Assembly (NCBI GenBank): GCA_003600225.1
Contig: QZFT01000045.1
Coordinates: 186,001 to 250,000, forward strand
DNA length: 64,000 bases
Direction: 5' to 3'
Origin: Pseudonocardiaceae bacterium YIM PH 21723
Lineage (GTDB): Bacteria > Actinomycetota > Actinomycetes > Mycobacteriales > Pseudonocardiaceae
Numbering within the stretch: the stretch's first letter is position 1; each line of letters opens with the position of its first letter. Below, in pieces: positions 1 to 8,117 of the stretch. The notes beneath the pieces were generated by a model. That model saw nothing but the letters and a program-made list of their open reading frames with translations, had not been told where the DNA came from and did no database searches. Position numbers and translations under genes: made by a program.

Positions 1-34
1 TTCAGGCGCGCACCGGCTCACGCCATGGGCGTCG

Positions 35-556
35 CTACCTGATGCCCGCCCTGACCGCCTCCAGCGACAGGCCTCGACCTGTGGTGCCGGCCATCCACGC
101 GCCCTCAGGGTCCACGCACTTGCGGGGCTGCCAGCCGATGTTCTGCACATGGCCCTCGCCGCAGGACATCTGGCTCATGTGGCCGAAAGCGATGGCCTCA
201 AGGCCCAGGTTCTGGCCGGTAGTGCCCACCGTGATGGTCTTACCATCGCCGCCACACTGTTGTTCCATCCACCCGAGGTTCTGCACGTGTGCCTGCACGC
301 ACACCGTGCCTCCGGTGTTGGACATGGTGATCTGAAGGGCTTCGAGGCGCAGGCCTCGACCTTCGGTCCCGGCGTATGCCCAACGTCCGTCATCGCAGCC
401 CCAGGACTGCCAGCCGAGGTTCTGCACATGGCCCCTGAGACACAGTCTCGGCTTATCGGCCCGCGCCTCGGCGGCGGTCGCCGCCGGAGCGAGCAGACCG
501 GACGCCAACAGGCAGGCGCCCAGCAGACCCGCGAACAGTCCACGCAAGCGTGTCAT
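35..556 (-). CDS. Secreted ChW-repeat protein (distal copy)
   Basis: This 173-residue protein has a clear signal peptide: an Arg-rich start, a hydrophobic core over about residues 6-24, and likely cleavage near residue 29. The mature part is three ChW-type repeats at about 38-80, 84-125 and 132-171. Each carries the signature GHVQN(L/I)GW near its start and GT(E/T)G(R/Q)xLxLEA near its end. Two Cys per repeat suggest one disulfide in each. ChW repeats (clostridial hydrophobic with conserved Trp) are extracellular modules thought to mediate surface or ligand binding; no catalytic domain is present. The gene starts 4 nt after its homologous upstream neighbour and its SD (GAGG) lies inside that gene's end, so the two are one operon. 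The ligand is unknown. Confidence 0.85.
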   Translation of the reverse strand: MTRLRGLFAGLLGACLLASGLLAPAATAAEARADKPRLCLRGHVQNLGWQSWGCDDGRWAYAGTEGRGLRLEALQITMSNTGGTVCVQAHVQNLGWMEQQCGGDGKTITVGTTGQNLGLEAIAFGHMSQMSCGEGHVQNIGWQPRKCVDPEGAWMAGTTGRGLSLEAVRAGIR

Positions 557-560
557 CGTC

Positions 561-1148
561 TCATTCCTCCACGCTCAGGATCTGGTACTTGACCTTCTCC
601 AGCGGCCGCGCCTGGCCCCTGGTGCCCACCTGCTTGCCCGACCTTGGCGGCACGCATTCCCAGTCCTGCCAGCCGATGTCACGCACGTGGCCCTGGCCGC
701 AGGTCCGCTTCACGTCATGGGCGAAGAGCATTTGCTCCAGTCCCAGCCCCTGGCCGGTCGTGCCGACCGTCAGCGTCTCGTAGTTGCCAGTGGACTGGAG
801 GTTCTGATCGCCGATGTTCTCGACGTGGCCCGCCGCGTGGTACCAGCCGCGCGTCCCGCGGACGTAGAGCCGCACGGCTTCAAGCCGGAGACCCCGTCCC
901 TCCGTCCCGGCCTCCGCCCAGCGCGTTTCGTCGCTGCAACTCCAGTTCTGCCAGCCGAGATTCTGCACATGCCCGCTCATGCACAACCGCAACCGGTCGT
1001 CGCGCTGCACCCAGGCGGGCAGGTCCCGCTCGTCCGGCGCGTGCTGGGTGTACTGCCGCCCATCGATCTCCGCCGCGGACGCGACCGGGGTGAACAGGCT
1101 CAGCGCCAGCGCCACGGCGCCGACAACACTCAAAGCTCTTCTCAACAT
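561..1148 (-). CDS. Secreted ChW-repeat protein (proximal copy)
   Basis: This is a paralogue of the next gene downstream, with a signal peptide over about residues 1-27. A linker of some 25 residues then precedes three ChW repeats at about 56-98, 104-145 and 150-190. The first repeat is canonical (GHVQNLGWQNW). The second has lost the conserved Trp (GHVENIGDQNL). The third has a degenerate end. The ATG at 1148 is preferred because GAGGA lies 5 nt upstream; a GTG at 1151 is the alternative. The uneven decay of repeats compared with the distal copy suggests an old tandem duplication with relaxed constraint on this copy. Function is unknown beyond being an extracellular binding protein. Confidence 0.83.
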   Translation of the reverse strand: MLRRALSVVGAVALALSLFTPVASAAEIDGRQYTQHAPDERDLPAWVQRDDRLRLCMSGHVQNLGWQNWSCSDETRWAEAGTEGRGLRLEAVRLYVRGTRGWYHAAGHVENIGDQNLQSTGNYETLTVGTTGQGLGLEQMLFAHDVKRTCGQGHVRDIGWQDWECVPPRSGKQVGTRGQARPLEKVKYQILSVEE

Positions 1149-1285
1149 CACATTCCTCAGTAGGAAACATTGCCGCGCACCAGCCTCCGGACGAGTCTGA
1201 GCAAAACCTCAAGAAAACCTGACGTCGCTGGTCAGCGGCGGAATCTCCCCTGGCTACCCGGCGGTAACTTGGCTACGCTCCGAGC

Positions 1286-2062
1286 ATGACCGCACAGGAT
1301 TTCACCGGGAAGGCGGCCCTGGTCACCGGGGCGAGCCGGGGTATCGGACTGGGGATCGCCCGCGAACTGCTGGTCGGCGGCGGGTCGGTGACGATCACCG
1401 CGCGCAAGCCAGAGCCACTTCAGGCCGCCGCCGACGAGCTGGCCGCGGAGAACCCGGACTGGAAGGACCGGATCCTCACCGTCCCGGGCAACGCGGGCAA
1501 GGACGAGGACCGGCAGCAGGCCGTCAGTGAGACCATCGCCCGGTTCGGCAGCCTGGACGTGCTGGTCAACAACACCGGCATCAACCCGGTGTTCGGCTTC
1601 CTGATGGAGGCCGACCTGGACGCGGTCCGCAAGATCTTCGATGTCAACGTCGTCGCGGCGCTCGGCTTCACCCAGCTCGCGTTCAAGGCGTGGATGGGTG
1701 AGCACGGTGGCGCGGTGGTCAACATCGCCTCGACCGGCGGCATCCGGTCCACCGGCGTGATCGGTGCCTACGGCGCGTCCAAGGCGGCGCTGATCCGGCT
1801 CACCGAGGAACTCGCCTGGCAGCTCGGCCCGAAGATCCGGGTCAACGCGGTCGCCCCGGCCGTGATCAAGACGAAGTTCGCCGAGGCGTTGTACTCCACC
1901 CGCGAGGAGGAGTCGGCGGCGCTGTACCCGATGAAGCGGCTCGGCAGCCCGGTGGACGTCGCCCGGCTGGTCGCCTTCCTGGCCTCGGACAACGCGTCGT
2001 GGATCACCGGCGAGACGGTCCGGGTGGACGGCGGCCTGCTCGCCACCGGTTCCCTGGCTTGA
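1286..2062 (+). CDS. SDR family oxidoreductase
   Basis: A 258-residue classical short-chain dehydrogenase/reductase. It shows the Rossmann cofactor motif TGASRGIG near residue 16, the NNTG motif that stabilises the central sheet near 96, and the catalytic YGASK with an upstream Ser around 145-165. The C-terminal region ends with the family's usual ITGETVRVDGG. An Arg after the glycine motif and another basic residue at the end of beta-2 (TARK) suggest NADP(H) preference. The substrate is not evident, because SDR specificity cannot be read from these motifs. The gene is monocistronic: it is divergent from the ChW operon and followed by a strong hairpin at 2096-2131. Confidence 0.88.
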   Translation: MTAQDFTGKAALVTGASRGIGLGIARELLVGGGSVTITARKPEPLQAAADELAAENPDWKDRILTVPGNAGKDEDRQQAVSETIARFGSLDVLVNNTGINPVFGFLMEADLDAVRKIFDVNVVAALGFTQLAFKAWMGEHGGAVVNIASTGGIRSTGVIGAYGASKAALIRLTEELAWQLGPKIRVNAVAPAVIKTKFAEALYSTREEESAALYPMKRLGSPVDVARLVAFLASDNASWITGETVRVDGGLLATGSLA

Positions 2063-2095
2063 TCAGAAACCTTCTCCCCTCAAGATCGTTGATCT

Positions 2096-2131
2096 AGTGG
2101 CGGGGCACCCGGCTTGGGGTGCCCCGCCACT
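2096..2131. terminator. Strong hairpin terminator after the SDR gene
   Basis: A perfect 15-bp GC-rich inverted repeat: arm agtggcggggcaccc at 2096-2110, loop 2111-2116, complementary arm 2117-2131. It lies between the SDR stop (2062) and the GTG start of the DUF1906 gene (2149), whose SD begins only a few bases downstream. No U-tract follows, as is usual in high-GC actinobacteria. Confidence 0.75.
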
Positions 2132-2148
2132 GTCATGAGGGGGCTGGA

Positions 2149-3264
2149 GTGCGTGTTCTGAGGTGGGCCGCCGTCGTACTGGTGGGCGGACTGGTGCTGT
2201 CGGCAGCCGTCGTGCGGGAGGACCGGCAGGTCGAGTACCTGGGCTATCAGTTCACCGTGCCCGACTCCTGGGAGGTGGTCGAACTGGCCGCCGAGCCCGC
2301 CCGCTGCGTCCGGCTCGACCGGCACGCCCTCTACCTGGGCACCCCGTCCACCGAGCAGGACTGCCCGGCCAAGCTGGTCGGCCGCACCGAGGCGATCCTC
2401 GTGCAACCCGGCAACGGTCCCGCGGGCCGATCGGAGAACGAGGTCGCGCGGGAGATCAGCGTCGACACCGGCCGGGCGCGGATCACCGCCGTCTACAACG
2501 GTGACCGGGACCTGGTCCGGCGGGTCCTGGCTCAGGCCGGGCTGTCCGCGATCGCCGAGGCGGTTCCGGTCGATCGCACGGCATCGGCGGCGGCCGGACC
2601 GGTGATGACCGACCACTCCGGGAAGGGCTTCGACACCTGCGCCGCGCCGAGCACCGGCCAGATGCGGGCCTGGCGGAAGCACTCCCCCTACTCCGCCGTC
2701 GGCATCTACATCGGCGGCGGCTGGCGCGCCTGCACCCAACCGAACCTGACCGCGGCCTGGATCCGGGACCAGGCGGCGGCCGGCTGGAAGTTCATCCCGA
2801 TCTACGTGGGCCCACAGGCGGCGGACCTCACCAATCCGGACACCCAGGGCCAGGACGCCGCGAACGACGCGGCCGATCAGGCGGCGGCGCTGGGCTTCAG
2901 CGCCGGGTCGCTGCTGCACTACGACATGGAGCACTACGAGGCCGACCGGCGGAACATGGTGCTGGGCTTCCTGTCCGGCTGGACCCGGCAGATCCACGCG
3001 CGTGGATTCCGGTCCGGGGTGTACAGCGGCAGCGACTCCGGGGTCGCCGACCTCGCCGCGAAGAACGGGACCGGGTACCTACTGCCGGACGCGATCTTCG
3101 CCGCCGACTGGGACGGCCGGGACAACACCGCGATCAGCGGGCTGGGAACCGAGCCGTGGAGCGGTCACCGGCGGATCAAGCAGCACGCCGCCGACGTGCG
3201 GGAGGCACACGGCGGGGTGACCATGAACATCGACCGGGACCGCCTGGACATCCGCTTCGGCTGA
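2149..3264 (+). CDS. Exported DUF1906 (Rv2525c-like) glycoside-hydrolase-like protein
   Basis: The GTG at 2149 is chosen because GAGGGGG lies just upstream; the frame is open for ten more codons. The 371-residue product has an N-terminal hydrophobic segment (about residues 3-21) that acts as signal peptide or anchor. A variable region of about 140 residues follows. The C-terminal DUF1906 domain begins at GKGFDTCAAPS and continues through YIGGGW, PIYVGPQ, HYDMEHYE and SGVYSG. DUF1906 proteins such as mycobacterial Rv2525c have a TIM-barrel fold related to GH25-like enzymes and are exported to the cell envelope. The acidic residues in DMEHYE sit where such barrels place catalytic carboxylates. 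A role in envelope glycan turnover is inferred, not shown. Confidence 0.82.
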   Translation: MRVLRWAAVVLVGGLVLSAAVVREDRQVEYLGYQFTVPDSWEVVELAAEPARCVRLDRHALYLGTPSTEQDCPAKLVGRTEAILVQPGNGPAGRSENEVAREISVDTGRARITAVYNGDRDLVRRVLAQAGLSAIAEAVPVDRTASAAAGPVMTDHSGKGFDTCAAPSTGQMRAWRKHSPYSAVGIYIGGGWRACTQPNLTAAWIRDQAAAGWKFIPIYVGPQAADLTNPDTQGQDAANDAADQAAALGFSAGSLLHYDMEHYEADRRNMVLGFLSGWTRQIHARGFRSGVYSGSDSGVADLAAKNGTGYLLPDAIFAADWDGRDNTAISGLGTEPWSGHRRIKQHAADVREAHGGVTMNIDRDRLDIRFG

Positions 3265-3266
3265 GG

Positions 3267-3689
3267 TCAGGGCGCCCAGCCGACGTTGAGCCAGGTCTCG
3301 TGCAGGTGCCGCCAGCGCAGTCCGTGCCGCGCATCGCTGTCCAGGGTGAACACCACGGTACTGGTGCGCGCGTTGCTGCCGCCGATCCAGCGCCGCCATT
3401 CCTCGTAGCTGGCGATCACCAGATCACCGGTGCTGAGCACGGGCTGCACATTGCGGATCTCGATGGACAGCCCGGGAACCGACGCGTATCCGTCGCGGAG
3501 CCGCTTGATCAGGTGCTCGCCCTGACAGAGCTGACCGTCCGGACCGATCAGGGCGGCGTCCGGCTCGTGCCGTTCCAGGATTCGGTCGAGCTCGGCTTCG
3601 GTGCCCGGCACAGCGCCGTTGAACCAGGCTTCAATGAGCCGATGGTGATCCACGATCTCCATGTCGGAGCCCGTGCGGAAGGTTGCCAT
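3267..3689 (-). CDS. NTF2-like (SnoaL/DUF4440-type) protein
   Basis: This 140-residue protein fits the small alpha+beta cone fold of NTF2-like proteins. It has an N-terminal helix (DHHRLIEAWFNGAVPG), a conserved stretch on loss and variety of the active site (ERHEPDAALIGPDGQL), and a closing strand HLHETWLNVG. Proteins of this kind are either small enzymes (isomerases, cyclases) or ligand-binding domains. No catalytic set can be assigned here. The gene converges on the DUF1906 gene, with two bases between the stop codons, and lies 12 nt from the next minus-strand gene. Function is unassigned. Confidence 0.7.
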   Translation of the reverse strand: MATFRTGSDMEIVDHHRLIEAWFNGAVPGTEAELDRILERHEPDAALIGPDGQLCQGEHLIKRLRDGYASVPGLSIEIRNVQPVLSTGDLVIASYEEWRRWIGGSNARTSTVVFTLDSDARHGLRWRHLHETWLNVGWAP

Positions 3690-3701
3690 ATAACGGTTGT
3701 A

Positions 3702-4376
3702 TCACGGCGTGCGATCGTGCAGCACGATCTCCACCGATCGAGCGCGTACGGCTACCTGATCCAGCACGCTGCGCCGTGGTTCGGGCACATCGAGTACCCG
3801 CGGCTGCGCCAACTGGAAGATCGGTGCCAGCCTGCGGTCCTCGCGCAGTACCTCCAGTGCGGCGTGATCACCGCCGAGCACCACGGCATCCACGGTGTCC
3901 AGTACCGGCAGCAGCACCCGGACCGCGGTGTCGGCGGCGGACTGCAGCGCCACCCGGGCCTGCCCCTCCCGGCGACGGGCGAACCGTTGCTGGGACCAGC
4001 CGCCCGCCTTGTTCCTGCCGTGTACCGGCTTACTGTCGGTGGACGAGCTGAGCACCTGGCCATCGCGGGCGAGGCCCATGCTGTAACCGCCCAGCCGGAC
4101 CAGGAGTAGGCCGAGGGTGCGGGAACGCGAGACGTGTTCGAGGAACTCATCGATGGCGAGACCGTCTCGTTCTCCGGTCACCGCGAACGGCCCGAACGGC
4201 ACCTCAGCCGTGGCCCGCGTGCCATTACCGGCGTGCAGCAATACGGTGTCCGGGCCGAATTCGGTGCGCAGTACGCCCTCGTTGCGTTCGGCGAATCGGT
4301 CGAACCAGCCCGCGAGCCGCTCCGGTTCCACCTCGACCGCCCGGCCGCCCCCGGCGACCTGACGGGCCTTGCTCAT
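3702..4376 (-). CDS. acVLRF1 family peptidyl-tRNA hydrolase
   Basis: This 224-residue protein matches the actinobacterial VLRF1 group, distant relatives of Vms1/eRF1-type release factors. The diagnostic segment is around residues 125-150, where GRNKAGGWSQQRFARRRE contains the Gln-bearing loop (SQQRF) that corresponds to the catalytic loop of VLRF1 proteins. The family is thought to release nascent chains from tRNA on stalled 60S/50S subunits; in bacteria this is inferred by homology. The ATG at 4376 overlaps the stop of the upstream methyltransferase-like gene (ATGA), so the two are translationally coupled. An upstream extension of the reading frame is only antisense to nothing useful and lacks family similarity. 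Confidence 0.8.
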   Translation of the reverse strand: MSKARQVAGGGRAVEVEPERLAGWFDRFAERNEGVLRTEFGPDTVLLHAGNGTRATAEVPFGPFAVTGERDGLAIDEFLEHVSRSRTLGLLLVRLGGYSMGLARDGQVLSSSTDSKPVHGRNKAGGWSQQRFARRREGQARVALQSAADTAVRVLLPVLDTVDAVVLGGDHAALEVLREDRRLAPIFQLAQPRVLDVPEPRRSVLDQVAVRARSVEIVLHDRTP

Positions 4377-5014
4377 CGAGGAACCAGACCCAGCCAGACG
4401 GGCAGCGGGTGCCCGCTCTCCGCCGGGGTGAGGCGCTGGACTCCGACGAAGCCGGCGGCCATCAGCGCGGAGGACATCTCCTCCGGAGTCAGCACGCGGT
4501 GCCGGGTGGACACGGCCTGGGAGATCTCCCAGCCGCCCTGGTGCTGCACCAGCTGCACGACGTCGAGCCCGTAGTTGGAGCCGTCCTGGGCCCAGTCCCA
4601 CAGCTGCACGGTGACCTGGCGGCCGTCGGGGCGCTGGACCACCTTGGGCGGCGGCGCGGTCGGCCGCAGCCGGCGCAGCCGGTCGAGTTCGGGAACGGCG
4701 CAGATCAGCAGGCCGCCGGGGCGCAGGTTGCGGTGGGCCTCGGACAACGCGGCGGTCATCGCGTTCTCATGCGCGAGGCGGGGCAGCAGATCGTCACCGG
4801 CGCGCACCACGTCGGCGGGACCGTGCGCGGCACCTTCTAAAACGTCGAGCAGTTCGATGCTGCGGTGCACCGGGTGACCGAGGACGGACGAGGCGACATC
4901 GTGCAGGACGTCACCGGGTTCACGGTGTGCCGGAATCCCCTGTCCTGGGCCCCATTGCGACGGCACGGCATCCGGCGGGAAGTCGTGCTGCAGGCGGCTG
5001 GGGTGGGTCGTCAC
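4373..5014 (-). CDS. Methyltransferase-like protein lacking an obvious SAM motif I
   Basis: The C-terminal half reads like a class I SAM-dependent methyltransferase: a helix EAHRNLRPGGLLICAVPELD followed by the strand-rich end DGSNYGLDVVQL...GGWEISQ and VLTPEEMSSALMAAGF. The N-terminal half, however, has no glycine-rich DxGxGxG cofactor loop. The stretch where it should be (around residues 30-75) reads GDVLHDVASSVLG...IELLDVLEG. The reading frame is continuous and I see no alternative frame that restores the loop. Two GTG starts are possible (5014 or 5041); neither has a strong SD. It is coupled to the acVLRF1 gene by a 4-nt overlap. It could be a degenerate or regulatory methyltransferase fold. 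Confidence 0.55.
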   Translation of the reverse strand: MTTHPSRLQHDFPPDAVPSQWGPGQGIPAHREPGDVLHDVASSVLGHPVHRSIELLDVLEGAAHGPADVVRAGDDLLPRLAHENAMTAALSEAHRNLRPGGLLICAVPELDRLRRLRPTAPPPKVVQRPDGRQVTVQLWDWAQDGSNYGLDVVQLVQHQGGWEISQAVSTRHRVLTPEEMSSALMAAGFVGVQRLTPAESGHPLPVWLGLVPR

Positions 5015-5083
5015 CGTTCTGAGACTACGGCTTTCCCTCACCGGAAGAATACTGAGCCCCCCGTAATGGGATGACCCGAATGG

Positions 5084-5119
5084 CCGGTCCCACTCCCGGC
5101 GAGGCGGGAGTGGGACCGG
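5084..5119. terminator. Terminator hairpin for the S8 protease gene
   Basis: A perfect 14-bp inverted repeat (ccggtcccactccc at 5084-5097, complement at 5106-5119, 8-nt loop) lies 12 nt beyond the stop codon of the minus-strand subtilase gene. It also lies upstream of the methyltransferase-like gene, so it separates the two transcription units. Confidence 0.75.
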
Positions 5120-5130
5120 TGCCGGATCGG

Positions 5131-6369
5131 CTAACCGACGTACAGCAGCTTGTTCGGTGTTCCGGTGCCGGGGCTGGTCACCTTGCCGCTACTGGCGGCG
5201 TTGACCAGGCCGTCCCGCGCCTGTTGCGGCGTCGCACCGGGGTGCTGCCCCAGGTAGATCGCCGCCGCGCCCGCCACGTGCGGGGTGGCCATCGAGGTAC
5301 CGCTGATGGTCTTGGTACCGGTGTCACTGGTTCCCCAGGACGAGGTGATGTCCACCCCGGGGGCGAAGATGTCCACGCAGGTGCCGTAGTTGGCCCACTT
5401 GGCCTTCTTGTCCGTCTTGTCGGTGGCGCTCACGGTGATCGCCTCCGCCACCCGCGAGGGCGAGCCCGCGCAGGCGTTCTGCTGCTGGCCGAAGGCGTTG
5501 CCGTTGCCGGCCGCGATCGCGTAGGTGATGCCGGCGGCGATCGACCGGCGCACCGCGTCATCCAGCAGCGGGTCGGCCGTGCCACCCAGGCTCATGTTGG
5601 CCACGGCCGGCTTCTGCGCGTTCTTGGTGACCCAGTCGATGCCCGCGACGACCTGTTCGGTGCTGCCGCTGCCCTTGTCGTCCAGCACCCGCACGCCCCA
5701 CAGCGTCACGTTCTTCGCCACGCCGTACTCGGCGCCGCCGATGGTGCCCGCGACGTGGGTGCCGTGCCCGTGCCCGTCACTGGCGTCGGCGTCGTTGTCC
5801 ACGAAGTCCCAGCCGGAGTGGGCGCGGCCGCCGAACGTGCTGTGCGTGGTGCGCAGGCCGGTGTCGATGATGTACGCGTTCACCCCGCTGCCGTCGGCTG
5901 GATACGTGTACTTCGCGTCCAGGGGAAGATCCTGCTGATCGATCCGGTCGATTCCCCAGGCGGGCGGATTCTCCTGCGTCCCCGCGGCGCTCATCGGCTG
6001 AATGCTCAGCGTCCGGTTCTGTTCGACCCTGGCCACGCCGGGGTCGGCGGCCAGTTCCCTGGCCTGCTGCTCGGACATGGTGGCGGAGAACCCGCCGATG
6101 CCGGTGAACGTGCGGCGAACCGCTCCCCCATGCCTGTCCAGCAACTGCCCGGCGAGGGCGGAAACCCCGGCTCGTGGCTGCTGATCAGTGAGAACCACCA
6201 GGTAGCTGTCCGGGATGGCGGTGGGCTCCCCCATGCCATAGACCGTGCCCTCCGGCTCCGACTGAGCCGGGAGTGTCAACCCCAGTGCCAATAACGACGC
6301 CGCTGCCGCCGTCAGCCACCTGCCCGTGCGCGAAATACCCACTCCGACCTCCCGTGGGACGCGTGCCAT
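5131..6369 (-). CDS. Secreted S8 family serine protease with I9 propeptide
   Basis: A preproprotease of 412 residues from the ATG at 6369 (an ATG at 6414 is a poorer choice because it puts 15 extra residues before the signal peptide). Residues about 10-36 are a signal peptide. An I9 inhibitor-type propeptide follows ([10 protein letters not shown] to [10 protein letters not shown]). The mature subtilase has the full triad: Asp in YIIDTG, His in [10 protein letters not shown], and Ser in [11 protein letters not shown], with the oxyanion Asn in AAGNG. Cys residues in NACAG and YGTCVD suggest a disulfide. There is no C-terminal P-domain or anchor, so it should be a free extracellular endopeptidase of the proteinase K/thermitase type, self-cleaved from its propeptide. 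Confidence 0.93.
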   Translation of the reverse strand: MARVPREVGVGISRTGRWLTAAAASLLALGLTLPAQSEPEGTVYGMGEPTAIPDSYLVVLTDQQPRAGVSALAGQLLDRHGGAVRRTFTGIGGFSATMSEQQARELAADPGVARVEQNRTLSIQPMSAAGTQENPPAWGIDRIDQQDLPLDAKYTYPADGSGVNAYIIDTGLRTTHSTFGGRAHSGWDFVDNDADASDGHGHGTHVAGTIGGAEYGVAKNVTLWGVRVLDDKGSGSTEQVVAGIDWVTKNAQKPAVANMSLGGTADPLLDDAVRRSIAAGITYAIAAGNGNAFGQQQNACAGSPSRVAEAITVSATDKTDKKAKWANYGTCVDIFAPGVDITSSWGTSDTGTKTISGTSMATPHVAGAAAIYLGQHPGATPQQARDGLVNAASSGKVTSPGTGTPNKLLYVG

Positions 6370-6793
6370 CGCCCCCCGGCGACTTTTCTGGGTAGGCCGG
6401 GAAAACGGACACAAGGAAAAAGAACTGGCAGATAACGACGTCGTTACCGGACAGTATTAACCCGACTAGGCTAAATAACCTAGTCGCCCGATCGGGTGAG
6501 CTCGCTCACAACTCACCCGCCGCATGTGGATCTTCCTGGATAGCGCATTCCCTCCGTCGTCCGGAGTGGAACCCCCAGTTCACGGGACGATAACGGTGAC
6601 CCATTCGGTCCATAGCCGGGTGTCGATAGGGTCTCGGCTGTCGGAAGTTAAGATGACCGAACGTTATCCCCTCATCGCCCGTAGCCGGTGAACTTCCACC
6701 GTGACCCGGTGAAGCCCCCATCACCACTGGTGACCGACCCCGGGTTACCAATTCGGTGCAGCGGGCTGTGCTGCAATTGTTCGGTGATGGACC
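6370..6793. other. Intergenic region with palindromic sites upstream of the protease gene
   Basis: No convincing gene is seen in these 424 bases. Near the protease start are a perfect 12-bp palindrome aacgacgtcgtt (6434-6445) and an inverted repeat cgactagg/cctagtcg (6463-6470 and 6479-6486, 8-nt spacer). The spacer is A/T rich and could be part of a promoter. These are candidate operator sites for the protease gene or the divergent lycopene cyclase gene. The rest (about 6500-6780) shows no structure I can assign. Confidence 0.4.
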
Positions 6794-7942
6794 GTGAATG
6801 ATGTCCTGATTGCCGGTGGTGGTCCCGCCGGTCGCGCGCTGGCCGCCGCCTGCGTGGACGCCGGGCTGGACACCGCCCTGGTCGACCCGGCGCCGGAACG
6901 GGCGTGGCGGGCCACCTACGCGGCCTGGTCAGATGAGCTGCCCACCGGCCTGACCGGCATCGCGGGCACCGTCAGCCGCGCCCGGATACACGCGGTCCAG
7001 GAGCATCGCCTCGACCGCTCCTACACGGTGCTGGACAACGGCCTGCTGCGCCGCGCACTGGATCGCGAGGATCTCCAGGTGATCACCGGCCAGGTGGTGC
7101 GCAGCGCCGCCGACTCACAGTCCACGCTGGTCCGGCTGCTGGACGGCCGGGGACTGCGTTGCCGGATCATGATCGACTGCACCGGAGGCGCCCGGCCACA
7201 TCAGCGGCTCGCGCCGCAGACCACCACCGCGCAGAGCGCGTACGGGGTGATCGTCGCCGCCACCGAAGCCGGCGGGCTGATCGCCCCCGGCGAGGCACTG
7301 ATCATGGACTGGCGGGCGGCGGACCAGGGGCCCGCCACCTTCCTCTATGCGGTGCCGCTGCCCGGGGACCGCGTCCTGCTGGAGGAGACCTGCCTGGCCG
7401 GACGGCCCGCCCTGCCGATGCCCGTACTGCGGCAACGCCTCTACCGGCGGCTCAGCGGCCACGGCGTGGATACCGGTGCGCTGCACGGAAAACCGGTCGA
7501 ACGTGTGTGGTTCCCGCTCGACGTTCCACTGCCCGGCACCGGCTCCCCCGCGGTGTTCGGTTCGGCGGCCGGGCTGATCCACCCGGCGACCGGCTACGGC
7601 GTGGCGATGTCCCTGCGGCTGGCTCCGCTGGTGGCCGCCCTGCTGGCCGACACCACGGGATACAGCACGGCCCGCCGGCACGCGGAGATCAACCATCTCG
7701 TCTGGCCACGCGGCGCCCGGCTGGTCCACACGCTGCGCCGATATGGGCTGCATCGGCTATTGGCCATGCCGCCCAGTGAAATTCCCAGATTCTTCGATGC
7801 CTTCTTTCGGCTGCCCGCCGACCGGCAACTGGCCTATCTGTCCAACCGCACCGATGTCCGCGCGGTACTGGGCGCCATGGCCGGAGTTTTCGCCCTCTCC
7901 CCATGGCGGTTGCGTAAACGGCTGATGGCCGGAGTGGGGTAA
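6794..7942 (+). CDS. Lycopene cyclase family FAD/NAD(P)-binding protein
   Basis: A 382-residue flavoprotein of the lycopene cyclase (CrtL/CrtY) family. The N-terminal dinucleotide-binding motif VLIAGGGPAGRALAAACVDAG starts at residue 4, followed by DPAPERAWRATYAAW, which matches the family's conserved PxxxWxxxYGxW region. FLYAVPLPGDRVLLEETCLAGRP (about 183-205) contains the conserved L(L)EET motif typical of cyclases. FGSAAGLIHPATGYGVAMSLRLAP (about 253-276) is the family's C-terminal FAD motif. Such enzymes convert lycopene psi-ends to beta or related rings without net redox change. No other carotenoid gene is visible nearby, so the substrate may be supplied in trans or may differ. Confidence 0.85.
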   Translation: MNDVLIAGGGPAGRALAAACVDAGLDTALVDPAPERAWRATYAAWSDELPTGLTGIAGTVSRARIHAVQEHRLDRSYTVLDNGLLRRALDREDLQVITGQVVRSAADSQSTLVRLLDGRGLRCRIMIDCTGGARPHQRLAPQTTTAQSAYGVIVAATEAGGLIAPGEALIMDWRAADQGPATFLYAVPLPGDRVLLEETCLAGRPALPMPVLRQRLYRRLSGHGVDTGALHGKPVERVWFPLDVPLPGTGSPAVFGSAAGLIHPATGYGVAMSLRLAPLVAALLADTTGYSTARRHAEINHLVWPRGARLVHTLRRYGLHRLLAMPPSEIPRFFDAFFRLPADRQLAYLSNRTDVRAVLGAMAGVFALSPWRLRKRLMAGVG

Positions 7943-8117
7943 CCCCGCGCAGATCACCGGACTGCAACGAAACGGTGCGCGGTTGGTTGTGCGTAAACGG
8001 CCACGTCGTGACGTTCCGCATCGTCATTAGTCCGCTTGGGCGAGGAATGGTCAGGCTTACGTGAATACTTCATGAATGGACTCGAAGTCACGGTGACAAC
8101 CAGGCACGATCACTATC

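Noticed and set aside
1-34. End of another gene at the window start
   Set aside because: Too short to judge; no reading frame with a recognisable product.
6506-6751. 81-residue minus-strand reading frame upstream of the lycopene cyclase gene
   Set aside because: No SD, no family resemblance and repetitive Gly/Pro/His composition; it probably reflects high GC.
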